A DNA stretch of 64,000 nucleotides from Maccoyibacter intestinihominis (GTDB taxonomy: Bacteria; Bacillota; Clostridia; Lachnospirales; Lachnospiraceae). The translations under genes were made by a program, and so were the position numbers. The notes beneath the pieces are model-generated. The model made no database searches. It saw only the letters and a list, made by a program, of their open reading frames with translations, and had not been told where the DNA came from. The stretch is taken from NCBI RefSeq assembly GCF_040096355.1, contig NZ_JBBMEX010000002.1:62001-126000 (forward strand). Reading direction: 5' to 3'. This document shows, one piece after another, positions 47,922-55,906 of this stretch (its first letter is position 1; every line of letters begins with the position of its first letter).

Positions 47922-48677
47922 GTGGCATCTAAAAAAAAGCCTAAAAAGATGAGCCGGAAAAAAGAGATGACCATCCCCGGAGCGGGAAAAGGCGGGTATT
48001 ATGTGTATTTAAACAAATGCCTGCTCCCGGTCACACCGGGTAAAATCGAGATGAAGATCAACAATTCCAACAAGACAATAAAGCTCATCAATGATGGAGA
48101 GATTAATATATTAAAGACTCCGGGACTGACAGACATTGATTTTGAATGTGAGATACCGCAGCAACAGTATCCATATGCGGTCTATAAAAATAAGTTTCAG
48201 AAAGCATCTTACTTTCTGAATTACTTTGAAAAGCTGAAAAAGAATAAAAAACCATTTCAGTTTATAGTATGCAGAAGATTTCCAAATGGAAAAAAACTCT
48301 TCTATACAAATCTGAAAGTATCCTTAGAAGAGTATCGTATCACAGAGGATGCCGGAAATGGATTTGATCTGAAAGTTAAGATCAGTCTGAAACAATGGCG
48401 TAATTATGGTACCAAACAGGTAAAACTTAAGATCAAGGTAAACAAGCCACAGCCGGTAGTCAAAGAGGAGCCGATACGCGAGACAGTAAATTCCCCGGAG
48501 CCGGTACAAAATCAGACTTATACAGTACAAAAGGGGGATTGCTTATGGAACATTGCTAAGAAGTTTTATAATAATGGTTCGCTATATACAGTCATCTATG
48601 AAGCAAATAAGGGTGTGATCGGCGGTAACCCCAATCTGATCTATCCGGGACAGGTGCTTACGATACCGCCGGTATAA
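47922..48677 (+). CDS. LysM tail protein (XkdP-like)
   Basis: A 251-residue protein starting at GTG. The N-terminal part (GYYVYLNKCLLPVTPGKIEM, IKLINDGEINILKTPGLTDI) is the phage tail LysM protein pattern. A C-terminal LysM repeat (TYTVQKGDCLWNIAKKFYNN, IYPGQVLTIPPV) binds peptidoglycan. It follows the tape measure gene as in PBSX and forms part of the tail hub or tip. Confidence 0.9.
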   Translation: MASKKKPKKMSRKKEMTIPGAGKGGYYVYLNKCLLPVTPGKIEMKINNSNKTIKLINDGEINILKTPGLTDIDFECEIPQQQYPYAVYKNKFQKASYFLNYFEKLKKNKKPFQFIVCRRFPNGKKLFYTNLKVSLEEYRITEDAGNGFDLKVKISLKQWRNYGTKQVKLKIKVNKPQPVVKEEPIRETVNSPEPVQNQTYTVQKGDCLWNIAKKFYNNGSLYTVIYEANKGVIGGNPNLIYPGQVLTIPPV

Positions 48678-48691
48678 GGAGTGAGGAGAGA

Positions 48692-49672
48692 ATGAAAGTA
48701 GATTTATTAATAGCTGATGCGACCGGGAAAAAAGCCTATCGTCCGGTTGTGGAAGAAGGGATCACATGGTCTACAGAGCGGAGAGGCACACCGGGAAGGC
48801 TGACTTTTAAGATGCTTTGGGATAAAAAACTCAAAGTGTCGGAAGGGTGTGCCGTTTGTCTGAAAGTGGATGGAAAAAAGATTTTTTATGGTTTCATCTT
48901 TAAGCAGCAAAGAACAAAGGAACAGCTTATCTCTGTAACGGCATATGATCAGCTTCGTTACTTGAAAAATAAAGATACGAAGGTCTATGAGGGAAAGACA
49001 GCCGCACAGCTTGTAAAGGAACTTGCGGATGATTACCGGATGAATACCGGCACACTGGAGAATACGCAATATGTGATAGGTTCCCGTGTGGAAGAAAATA
49101 CGTCACTGTTTGAGATGATCGAGAATGCATTAGACCTGACACTGACTAATACTGGGCAGATGTTCGTCTTATATGACGATTATGGAAAACTCACACTAAA
49201 GAACCTATCATCTATGTATGTCAGAAAGAAGAATAAGTATCTTATGATCGATGATGGTGCAGGGGAAGATTTTGATTATACATCATCTATAGATGACAAT
49301 ACCTATAATCGTGTGAAATTAACATATGATAACGAAGATACCGGGCATCGTGATGTTTATATTGCGCAGCATGGAAAAAATATCAATAAGTGGGGCGTTT
49401 TACAGTATTATGAAACGTTACAGAAGGGAGAGAATGGTCAGGCGAAAGCAGATGCATTGCTCTCCCTTTATAATAAAAAGACCCGCAATCTGAAAATCAA
49501 CAATGTTATTGGTGATAATCGTGTGAGAGCAGGATCTATGCTTGTTGTAAATTTGAATCTTGGGGATATGAAAGTAAAAAATTTCATGTTGGTGGAAAAG
49601 TGCCAGCATACCTACAAGAACAATGAGCATTTTATGAATCTGACATTGAGAGGAGGCGAATTCGTTGCCTGA
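48692..49672 (+). CDS. Baseplate hub protein (XkdQ-like)
   Basis: A 326-residue protein: ITWSTERRGTPGRLTFKMLW, FYGFIFKQQRTKEQLISVTA, YDQLRYLKNKDTKVYEGKTA. These match XkdQ, related to the gp27/gpD hub of contractile tails. It overlaps the next gene by 8 bases. Confidence 0.9.
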   Translation: MKVDLLIADATGKKAYRPVVEEGITWSTERRGTPGRLTFKMLWDKKLKVSEGCAVCLKVDGKKIFYGFIFKQQRTKEQLISVTAYDQLRYLKNKDTKVYEGKTAAQLVKELADDYRMNTGTLENTQYVIGSRVEENTSLFEMIENALDLTLTNTGQMFVLYDDYGKLTLKNLSSMYVRKKNKYLMIDDGAGEDFDYTSSIDDNTYNRVKLTYDNEDTGHRDVYIAQHGKNINKWGVLQYYETLQKGENGQAKADALLSLYNKKTRNLKINNVIGDNRVRAGSMLVVNLNLGDMKVKNFMLVEKCQHTYKNNEHFMNLTLRGGEFVA

Positions 49673-50012
49673 TGCAGTAGAGTTTGTAAAGTTAGTAAAA
49701 AAGGCTTCCGTAGAAGCAATGGAAGCGGCAAAGCCTGTAAATGTTTATTTTGGAGAGGTGGTTGGGACATCGCCTTTAAGAATTAACGTAGAGCAGAAAA
49801 TGATATTAGGGGAATCGCAGATTGTGCTTACCCGGAATGTGACGGACTTTAAAACAGCCGTTACGGTTTCATGGAATACAGATGATAATTCAGCAACATT
49901 GTCTGGGAGAAAAGAGATCACTGTGCATAATGGCTTGGCAGTCAGTGATAAGGTCCTTCTTATCAGACAGCAGAGTGGTCAGAAGTATTTTGTCATGGAC
50001 AGGATAGGGTAG
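49665..50012 (+). CDS. DUF2577 baseplate protein (XkdR-like)
   Basis: A 115-residue protein from TTG 49665, which has GAGGAGG upstream. VNVYFGEVVGTSPLRINVEQ and VLLIRQQSGQKYFVMDRIG fit DUF2577, a small OB-fold-like protein at the tail tip. Confidence 0.87.
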   Translation: MPDAVEFVKLVKKASVEAMEAAKPVNVYFGEVVGTSPLRINVEQKMILGESQIVLTRNVTDFKTAVTVSWNTDDNSATLSGRKEITVHNGLAVSDKVLLIRQQSGQKYFVMDRIG

Positions 50013-50017
50013 AGTGG

Positions 50018-50419
50018 ATGATCCCTTCTGTATCTGGTTTTTTAGACCAGGAATTTGAAGTAGAAGAAGAGCCAAGCAAAAATTACCGGATGGATATTTA
50101 CGGTGAGACAATCTGTGGGAAAATAGACGGACTGGAAGCGATGAAACAGGTCATTTATAAGATACTGAATACAGAACGCTACCAGCATATTATTTATTCC
50201 TGGAATTATGGAGTAGAGTTAGAGGATTTATATGGAGAACCGTCCTCTTATGTATGTCCGGAACTGGAACGCAGAATTACCGAAGCACTTGTACAGGATG
50301 ACCGGATCAAGAGCGTGGATGAGTTCGCCTTTGAAATTGATGGACACGCTGTTACGGTAAGTTTTACGGTACATACGGTGTTTGGAGATATACAGACAGA
50401 GAAGGAGGTGGATGTTTAA
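50018..50419 (+). CDS. DUF2634 baseplate wedge protein (XkdS/gp25-like)
   Basis: A 133-residue protein: NYRMDIYGETICGKIDGLEA, IYKILNTERYQHIIYSWNYG, LERRITEALVQDDRIKSVDE. This is the gp25-like wedge pattern. It ends directly at the start of the baseplate J gene. Confidence 0.88.
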   Translation: MIPSVSGFLDQEFEVEEEPSKNYRMDIYGETICGKIDGLEAMKQVIYKILNTERYQHIIYSWNYGVELEDLYGEPSSYVCPELERRITEALVQDDRIKSVDEFAFEIDGHAVTVSFTVHTVFGDIQTEKEVDV

Positions 50420-51478
50420 ATGTATGAGGAAGTCACATATGAAAGCATCTTAGAACGGATGTTAGAGAAAGTTCCGGATAACATGGATAAAAGGGAAGGA
50501 TCTATTATCTATGATGCTTTAGCTCCGGCAGCAGTGGAGTTGCAGCTCATGTATATAGAGCTGGATGTAATTTTAAAGGAAACCTTCGCGGACACGGCAT
50601 CCAGAGATTATCTTTTGCGAAGAGCAGAAGAACGTGGAATTACACCAAAAGCAGCCACTAAGGCAATATTAAAGGGGGTATTTACTCCATTGGACATTGA
50701 ACTTTCTGAAGGAGAACGGTTTAGCTGTGATTCATTGAATTACAGAGTATTAGAGAAAATAAAAGCCGGTGAGTATCAAATGCAGTGTGAAACAGAAGGG
50801 GTAAGTGGCAATGGTAACTTTGGTATGCTGATTCCGGTAAATTACATCAACGGACTTAAAACGGCAGAGCTTACAGAGTTGTTGATACCAGGCGAGGATG
50901 AAGAAGAGACCGAAAGTATCCGTCAGAGATATTTTCAATCTTTTGATTCACAGGCATTTGGTGGTAACAAAAAGGATTATAAGGATAAGGTCCTTAGTAT
51001 GGCAGGCATCGGGGCAGTCAAAGTGATTCCTGTGTGGAATGGTGGCGGAACAGTAAAGTTGACGATTCTGGATTCGGCTTACCAGAAAGCCGGCACTGCG
51101 CTGCTCACAAAAGTGCAGCAGCAAATTGATCCGGCAGATGGAGATGGAAGTGGGATTGCTCCTATCGGTCATGTGGTTACGGTAGACACACCGGAGGAAT
51201 TAGAAGTTTCTGTAACTACAAGTATTACATATGATACAGGTTACAGCTTTTCTGCTTTGAGATCACAGATCGAAAATGCCATAAAAGGATATTTAGAAGG
51301 TCTTAGAAAGGAATGGCAGGACAAAGATGCCCTGGTTGTACGAATCGCACAGATAGAATCGCGTTTATTGGCGATAGAGGGCATTATTGATGTGACAGAT
51401 ACGAAATTAAATGGTACAGAGGGAAATTTAATAATATCCTCTGAAAAGATACCGGTTTTTGGAGGTGTGAGTGAGTGA
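50420..51478 (+). CDS. Baseplate J family protein (XkdT-like)
   Basis: A 352-residue protein: ILERMLEKVPDNMDKREGSI, FADTASRDYLLRRAEERGIT and ESIRQRYFQSFDSQAFGGNK, typical of baseplate J/gp47 family wedges. It joins the baseplate wedge with the preceding gp25-like protein. AAGGAGG is the ribosome site, within the end of the upstream gene. Confidence 0.93.
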   Translation: MYEEVTYESILERMLEKVPDNMDKREGSIIYDALAPAAVELQLMYIELDVILKETFADTASRDYLLRRAEERGITPKAATKAILKGVFTPLDIELSEGERFSCDSLNYRVLEKIKAGEYQMQCETEGVSGNGNFGMLIPVNYINGLKTAELTELLIPGEDEEETESIRQRYFQSFDSQAFGGNKKDYKDKVLSMAGIGAVKVIPVWNGGGTVKLTILDSAYQKAGTALLTKVQQQIDPADGDGSGIAPIGHVVTVDTPEELEVSVTTSITYDTGYSFSALRSQIENAIKGYLEGLRKEWQDKDALVVRIAQIESRLLAIEGIIDVTDTKLNGTEGNLIISSEKIPVFGGVSE

Positions 51479-52041
51479 TACGAGAAGTTGATCTTGTCAG
51501 CTATCTGCCGGAGTTTTTGCGTGAGTATATAGAACTGAAAAAGATACTGGATGTTCAACAGCCGGAAGTCCAGTTATTAGAAGATCTCACGGAAAAGCTC
51601 AAAGATAATCAGTTTATTCTATTTGCAGATACACAGGGAATAGAAAAATTTGAGCAGATGCTGAAAATACAGGCGTTAGATGATGATACACTTGAAAATC
51701 GCAGATTCCGAATTATGTCCAGATGGAATAATAAGATACCATATACGGTACAAATACTCCGAAACAAGTTAGAAACACTTTGTGGAAAAGATGGATATTC
51801 ATTAAAGGTTATACATGGCGAATATCGCATTATTGTAAGAGTCAATCTGATTAACAAAAAGAATTTTTCTATGGTCAAGGAAATGTTAGAGGAAGTAATA
51901 CCAGCAAACATGGAGATTGATCTATCACTACTTTATAATCAGCATGAAACTTTGGCAAAGTTCACTCATAAAGAATTAGCGAAATACACACATAGGCAGA
52001 TCAGAGAGGAGGTTTTGAGCTATGTCAACGAAAACGAGTAA
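51475..52041 (+). CDS. DUF2313 tail protein (XkdU/YmfQ-like)
   Basis: A 188-residue protein starting at GTG: VSYLPEFLREYIELKKILDV, LEDLTEKLKDNQFILFADTQ, GIEKFEQMLKI and NRRFRIMSRWNNKIPYTVQI. The pattern fits DUF2313, which links baseplate wedge and fibre. It overlaps the fibre gene by 20 bases. Confidence 0.88.
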   Translation: MIREVDLVSYLPEFLREYIELKKILDVQQPEVQLLEDLTEKLKDNQFILFADTQGIEKFEQMLKIQALDDDTLENRRFRIMSRWNNKIPYTVQILRNKLETLCGKDGYSLKVIHGEYRIIVRVNLINKKNFSMVKEMLEEVIPANMEIDLSLLYNQHETLAKFTHKELAKYTHRQIREEVLSYVNENE

Positions 52042-52873
52042 TTTTGAATATATCAAACCAGGAGAGGATGAGTTTTATAATATTACAGAATTTAATCAGA
52101 CACTTGATAAAATAGATGCTGATATGAAAGCTCTAAAAGATACTGAGGTGAATCACACTGATAACGCCACCGTTCATGTTACAGCGGAAGATAAGGAGAG
52201 TTGGAATACATCACTTGAAAATAAAACTCTGACATACACGGAAAGCTCAACGATACAGGACTTAAATAGTGGAGAGAAATTGTCGATAGCATTTGGAAAA
52301 TTAAAGAAAGCTGTTAATGCTGTTAAGAATCACACCGGGACAAAAGCAACAACAAGTGTGCAGGGACATGTCAAGTTAAGTAACTCATCCGCGGTCACGG
52401 ACAGCACCGGATTGGCACTACCAGTTACCGAGAAAAATGCAAGTATAAGCGGGACGTTAGCCTATATGTTAGCCAATTTTAGCGGGAAATTAAATTTAAT
52501 ATGGTACAACACGGGAAGTAATTTTACGACTGATGATGATGCTACAGCCTTAAACGGATACAGAATCACAGCTCCTGAAGAATACATGATGTTTTTAATT
52601 TACTCAACGGCTGGAAACGTCTCTGTTTTGGGAAACTGGGACAACTGTGTTTCATATTTAAACCAATTTTTAAATGTATATAGTGATAACGAATATGCGA
52701 CCGCAATTGCTTATCGAAAAGTAACTTTAGAAATCGCGCACGTCAGCTCCGGGGGTTATTTTAAAAATATAGTCTTTGATAAAGCCTATTATAAGGGCGT
52801 GGCAGCTAACAGTTCGACAAAACCTTATAACGGCAGTTGCATACCGCTTAGGATTTACGGCATTAGAAAATAG
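52022..52873 (+). CDS. Tail fibre / receptor-binding protein
   Basis: A 283-residue protein after the baseplate genes. The N-terminal part (FNQTLDKIDADMKALKDTEV, then a coiled segment and HTGTKATTSVQGHVKLSNSS) is the baseplate-binding and shaft region of fibres. The C-terminal 130 residues are beta-rich, aromatic and unlike the N-terminus, and probably bind the host surface. This half should be the most variable part between phages. Confidence 0.8.
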   Translation: MSTKTSNFEYIKPGEDEFYNITEFNQTLDKIDADMKALKDTEVNHTDNATVHVTAEDKESWNTSLENKTLTYTESSTIQDLNSGEKLSIAFGKLKKAVNAVKNHTGTKATTSVQGHVKLSNSSAVTDSTGLALPVTEKNASISGTLAYMLANFSGKLNLIWYNTGSNFTTDDDATALNGYRITAPEEYMMFLIYSTAGNVSVLGNWDNCVSYLNQFLNVYSDNEYATAIAYRKVTLEIAHVSSGGYFKNIVFDKAYYKGVAANSSTKPYNGSCIPLRIYGIRK

Positions 52874-52884
52874 GAGGTAAAATC

Positions 52885-53217
52885 ATGGAATTTGTTAAAG
52901 CAAACGGTGCAGAGTACGCCTGCGAAGCAGTAGTTACAGGGATTGACAGCATCTCAATGTTAATGAAATGTCAGGCTGTCGCAGACATTGAGACAGCCTT
53001 TCGTCAGGTCACAGAGCTTACCGTAGCAGGAGAAGATAAAGAGGTTTACGGTACATACGAGCATCTGTCCTTTGAATCCGCCACCGTCTATGGGGACGGA
53101 AGAGTGATGGTTACCATGCACATTAAATCAGAGACGGAACTTCGTTTTGAAAGTCTTGAACAGACACAGGCAGAGCAGGACGAGGTTTTAGCAGAGTTGT
53201 TAGGGGGTGAAGTATAA
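52885..53217 (+). CDS. Phage protein after the tail fibre
   Basis: A 110-residue protein: FVKANGAEYACEAVVTGIDS, FRQVTELTVAGEDKEVYGTY, MVTMHIKSETELRFESLEQT. The middle is beta-rich and the C-terminus acidic and helical. It is found by my recollection next to XkdX-like genes in Lachnospiraceae phages. It may be a fibre accessory protein. Confidence 0.6.
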   Translation: MEFVKANGAEYACEAVVTGIDSISMLMKCQAVADIETAFRQVTELTVAGEDKEVYGTYEHLSFESATVYGDGRVMVTMHIKSETELRFESLEQTQAEQDEVLAELLGGEV

Positions 53218-53360
53218 TGAGTAACGCAGCTAAAAACATCATGCTCCGTGTCATTCGCCGGAGAATGGCAGAGGGCGAAGAACTTGAGGATATCTTGGAC
53301 GGTTATCCCAAGCTGACGGATGCAGAGAAAGAAGAATTAAGAGCAGCAATCACAGATTAG
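53217..53360 (+). CDS. Small helical phage protein (47 residues)
   Basis: AKNIMLRVIRRRMAEGEELE then DILDGYPKLTDAEKEEL. The ATG overlaps the preceding stop (TAATG). The LDGYPKLT segment is typical of small XkdX-position proteins, of unknown function. A terminator follows. Confidence 0.6.
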   Translation: MSNAAKNIMLRVIRRRMAEGEELEDILDGYPKLTDAEKEELRAAITD

Positions 53361-53368
53361 AGCCTAAG

Positions 53369-53399
53369 CGCCTTGTATCAGAAGATACAGGGCGTTTTT
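53369..53399 (+). terminator. Terminator between tail and lysis genes
   Basis: CGCCTTGTATC (53369-53379) and GATACAGGGCG (53384-53394) pair with one G-T pair and are followed by TTTTTG. Confidence 0.85.
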
Positions 53400-53427
53400 G
53401 TATAAAAAGAAGAAAGGAAGTGTTAAA

Positions 53428-53826
53428 ATGGCAAAATTATTTAACGGTATCAGCGTATGCGGCGGAGTCTTAGGAGGACTGCTGGCATATTTCCTTGGGG
53501 GTTGGGACGTGCTGTTAAAGACCATTGTGTTTTTAGCAGTGGCTGATTATGTAACCGGACTTATTAAAGCGGTTTATTTAAAACAGCTTAGTTCAGAGGT
53601 GGGTTACAAAGGACTTTTGAAAAAGATCCTGATGTTTATCATCATTGCGGTAGCATTTGAGATCCAGAAGTTTCTGAACCATGCAGTGGCACTTAGAGAG
53701 ATCGTGATCACATTCTATGTGTGTAACGAAGCCATCAGCCTGTTAGAGAATGCAGCAGAGTTTATTCCGATTCCGGAAAAGTTGAAAGAGGTATTGATCC
53801 AGTTAAGAGATAAGGAGGAACTGTAA
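53428..53826 (+). CDS. Holin (phage holin family 4)
   Basis: A 132-residue membrane protein from the ATG at 53428, with AAAGGAAG upstream. Three to four membrane segments (GGVLGGLLAYFLGGWDVLLK, TIVFLAVADYVTGLIKAVYL, KILMFIIIAVAFEIQ) and the ADYVTGL motif place it in the holin_4/toxin-secretion holin family. It opens the membrane for the endolysin encoded next. Confidence 0.92.
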   Translation: MAKLFNGISVCGGVLGGLLAYFLGGWDVLLKTIVFLAVADYVTGLIKAVYLKQLSSEVGYKGLLKKILMFIIIAVAFEIQKFLNHAVALREIVITFYVCNEAISLLENAAEFIPIPEKLKEVLIQLRDKEEL

Positions 53827-54510
53827 ATGAAAGTATCAGAAAAAGGATTAGCAATTATCAAAAAGTATGAGGGATGCCGATTAACGGCATATGTTTGCCC
53901 GGCAGGAAAATTGACTATCGGTTACGGTCATACAAAGGGAGTTAAAAAAGGTCAGAAAATCACTCAGTCACAGGCTGACGCTTATCTGCGTGAGGATGTG
54001 GCAAGTGCCGAGAAAGCGGTTAATGCTATAAAAAAAGGATTTAATCAGAACCAGTTCGATGCTCTGGTGTCCTTTACATATAACTGCGGAGCAGGCAACT
54101 TAAAAACACTCTGTAAGGGTAGAAGCGTAGAGCAGATTGGAGATAAAATTGTTCTCTATAATAAAGCAAATGGAAAGAAATTGAACGGACTGGTAAGACG
54201 TAGAGAAGAGGAGCAGGGATTATACAAGACTCCATGTGCTACTGTTCAGCCGGTACAGGCAGCAAGAGACAATACAGAGCTTCCGACGATCCGAAGAGGC
54301 AGCAAGGGTGAAGCGGTCAGAAAGCTGCAGCAGGCATTGCTTGCCCAGAAATTTAAGTCCTGTGAGATCAACGGTAAGAAAAAATACTTAGCAGCAGACG
54401 GAGATTTTGGAGCAATCACCGAGAAAATCTTAAGGAGATGGCAGTCTTATAAAGGATTAAAAGTGGATGGAGTCTGCGGACCGAAAACATGGGCGAGCCT
54501 TGGGTATTAG
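53827..54510 (+). CDS. Endolysin: GH24 lysozyme plus peptidoglycan-binding domain
   Basis: A 227-residue protein. The lysozyme domain (residues 1-145) has the catalytic glutamate E15 in IIKKYEGCRLTAY, then LTIGYGHTKGV and QFDALVSFTYNCGAGNL. A PG_binding_1 domain follows (TIRRGSKGEAVRKLQQALL, VDGVCGPKTWASLG). It cleaves the glycan strands for lysis. Its binding domain type is the same as the one on the severed sleC end 150 bases downstream, but the sequences differ. Confidence 0.95.
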   Translation: MKVSEKGLAIIKKYEGCRLTAYVCPAGKLTIGYGHTKGVKKGQKITQSQADAYLREDVASAEKAVNAIKKGFNQNQFDALVSFTYNCGAGNLKTLCKGRSVEQIGDKIVLYNKANGKKLNGLVRRREEEQGLYKTPCATVQPVQAARDNTELPTIRRGSKGEAVRKLQQALLAQKFKSCEINGKKKYLAADGDFGAITEKILRRWQSYKGLKVDGVCGPKTWASLGY

Positions 54511-54530
54511 TAAATACGCATGAACTTTTG

Positions 54531-54561
54531 AAAGCCGGAAGAAATTCCGGCTTTTTTTAAT
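54531..54561 (+). terminator. Terminator after the endolysin gene
   Basis: AAAGCCGGAA (54531-54540) and TTCCGGCTTT (54545-54554) form a perfect 10-base stem with a GAAA loop, then TTTTT. It ends the prophage late transcript. Confidence 0.93.
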
Positions 54562-54566
54562 GAATA

Positions 54567-54593
54567 AACTATGATATGATAAATAACATAGTT
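54567..54593. other. Inverted repeat near attR
   Basis: AACTATG (54567-54573) and CATAGTT (54587-54593) form a dyad in the AT-rich stretch 60-90 bases inside the right prophage end. It may be part of the phage-side att arm or a weak hairpin. Confidence 0.3.
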
Positions 54594-54653
54594 GTGAAGC
54601 TATAAATAATAAAGATTGATTGAAAATTATTTGTTAGTACCCAAATGATAAAA

Positions 54654-54660
54654 GGATGAC
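54654..54660. other. attR core (GGATGAC)
   Basis: Identical to the attL core at 11093-11099. The bases after it (ACAGTGGGGG) continue the SleC reading frame, and the bases before it are phage DNA. Confidence 0.8.
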
Positions 54661-55045
54661 ACAGTGGGGGTCAAAGTACCTGGGCGATCAGGGCTACAGT
54701 GCCATTGAAATCCTCCGTTACTTTTACGGCAACAGCATGTATATTAATACCGCAGAACAGGTATCAGGTGTACCGGCATCGTGGCCGCGGGTGGATCTGC
54801 AGGTTGGTTCCAGAGGCAATAATGTCCGCGTGATACAGGAGCAGTTAAATGCAATTGCAAGAAACTACCCGGCAATTCCGACCGTAACGGTAGATGGTAT
54901 TTTCGGACCGGCAACAAGGGCGGCAGTACAGAAGTTCCAGTCGGTGTTCAACCTACCGGACAGCGGAGTGGTAGATTATCCGACCTGGTATAAAATTTCG
55001 GAAATTTACGTTGCTGTTACGAGAATTGCAGAATTATATCAGTAG
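54656..55045 (+). pseudogene. sleC: Spore cortex-lytic enzyme SleC-like, 3' part
   Basis: 129 codons that continue the family exactly where the 5' part stops: TQWGSKYLGDQGYSAIEILR, YFYGNSMYINTAEQVSGVPA. A PG_binding_1 domain follows (LQVGSRGNNVRVIQEQLNAI, VDGIFGPATRAAVQKFQ), with the C-terminal YVAVTRIAEL. The first ATG lies in the attR core, without a ribosome site, so it is probably silent while the prophage is integrated. Joined at the core, the intact protein would have about 423 residues, close to the usual SleC length. Confidence 0.9.
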
Positions 55046-55089
55046 GGAAGCAGATTTTTATTTGAAATATAATTGAGATAACAAAATAG

Positions 55090-55127
55090 CACCAACTGTC
55101 AAATGATGGTTGGTGTATTGTTTTTTG
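55090..55127 (+). terminator. Terminator of the sleC-type gene
   Basis: CACCAAC (55090-55096) and GTTGGTG (55109-55115) pair, with a T-run at 55121-55126. It lies 45 bases after the sleC stop and before truA. Confidence 0.75.
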
Positions 55128-55165
55128 TTTCGTAGAAATAACATAATAACCACCATGGAGGAACT

Positions 55166-55906
55166 ATGCCAAACTATAAATTAACCATACAGTACGAAGG
55201 GACAAGATATAAAGGCTGGCAGGAGCAGAAACATACAGAAGCGACCATCCAGGGAAAATTGCAGCGTGTCTTAGAGCGTATGACAGAAGAAGAGATAGAT
55301 TTGCAGGGCTCCGGCAGGACAGATGCCGGAGTGCATGCGAAAGGTCAGATCGCACATTTTCATACAAAGGCAGTGTGGGATGTGGAGCAGATCAAAAAAT
55401 ATATGAACGAATATCTGCCGGAAGATATTGCGATATTACAGGTAGAGCAGGTAGACGGGCGTTTTCATTCCAGATTAAATGCCAAGTCAAAGACCTATGA
55501 ATACCGCATCTATAAAGGAAGCAAACCGGATGTCTTTGAACGCAGGTATGTCTGGCCAATGGAAGAAAAATTAGACGTGGCGAAAATGCGGGAGGCTGCG
55601 GGGCATCTGACCGGGACACATGATTTTATGGCATTTTGCGGAAACCGCAGGATGAAAAAAACAACTGTCCGAACGATTTATCAGATAGAAATCGAAGAGA
55701 CAGAACATGAGATCCGAATGCGCTTTACGGGAAGCGGATTTTTGCAAAATATGGTCCGTATCCTGACCGGGACTTTAGTAGAAGTCGGACGTGGAGAAAG
55801 GACACCGGAGGATATGGAGTGGATTCTTGAGAGCAGAGACCGCCAACAGGCAGGATTTTTAATGCCGGCAAAAGGATTGACATTGATGGAAGTGAAGTAC
55901 AAATGA
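55166..55906 (+). CDS. truA: tRNA pseudouridine(38-40) synthase
   Basis: A 246-residue TruA. YKLTIQYEGTRYKGWQEQKH opens the fold. The catalytic aspartate lies in GSGRTDAGVHAKGQIAHF near residue 52. FMAFCGNRRM and FTGSGFLQNMVRILTGTLVE complete the family signature. It converts uridines 38-40 of tRNA to pseudouridine in the cytoplasm. GGAGG precedes the ATG. It overlaps recJ by 4 bases. Confidence 0.96.
   Translation: MPNYKLTIQYEGTRYKGWQEQKHTEATIQGKLQRVLERMTEEEIDLQGSGRTDAGVHAKGQIAHFHTKAVWDVEQIKKYMNEYLPEDIAILQVEQVDGRFHSRLNAKSKTYEYRIYKGSKPDVFERRYVWPMEEKLDVAKMREAAGHLTGTHDFMAFCGNRRMKKTTVRTIYQIEIEETEHEIRMRFTGSGFLQNMVRILTGTLVEVGRGERTPEDMEWILESRDRQQAGFLMPAKGLTLMEVKYK

Larger units (their letters stand above)
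11100..54653. mobile_element. Integrated PBSX-like temperate myophage (about 43.6 kb)
   Basis: The element is bounded by the GGATGAC cores and carries integrase, lysogeny control, replication, packaging, head, contractile tail and lysis modules in canonical order. All structural genes expected for a contractile-tailed phage are present and open, so it may be inducible. It interrupts a SleC-type gene. Besides the core it carries accessory units: a DUF1828/DUF6978 pair, a toxin-antitoxin cluster, a tRNA-like gene, a homing endonuclease, and a lipoprotein/antirepressor cassette. Confidence 0.92.

Noticed and set aside
11100..54653. Element could be a PBSX-type defective particle rather than a phage
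   Set aside because: Integrase, att cores, full replication genes, both terminase subunits and two antirepressors are present and open, which points to a complete temperate phage. Viability was not shown.
54656..55045. Independent small peptidoglycan-binding protein after the prophage
   Set aside because: It lacks a ribosome site and signal peptide, and continues the SleC fragment at 10213-11097 in frame at the shared core.
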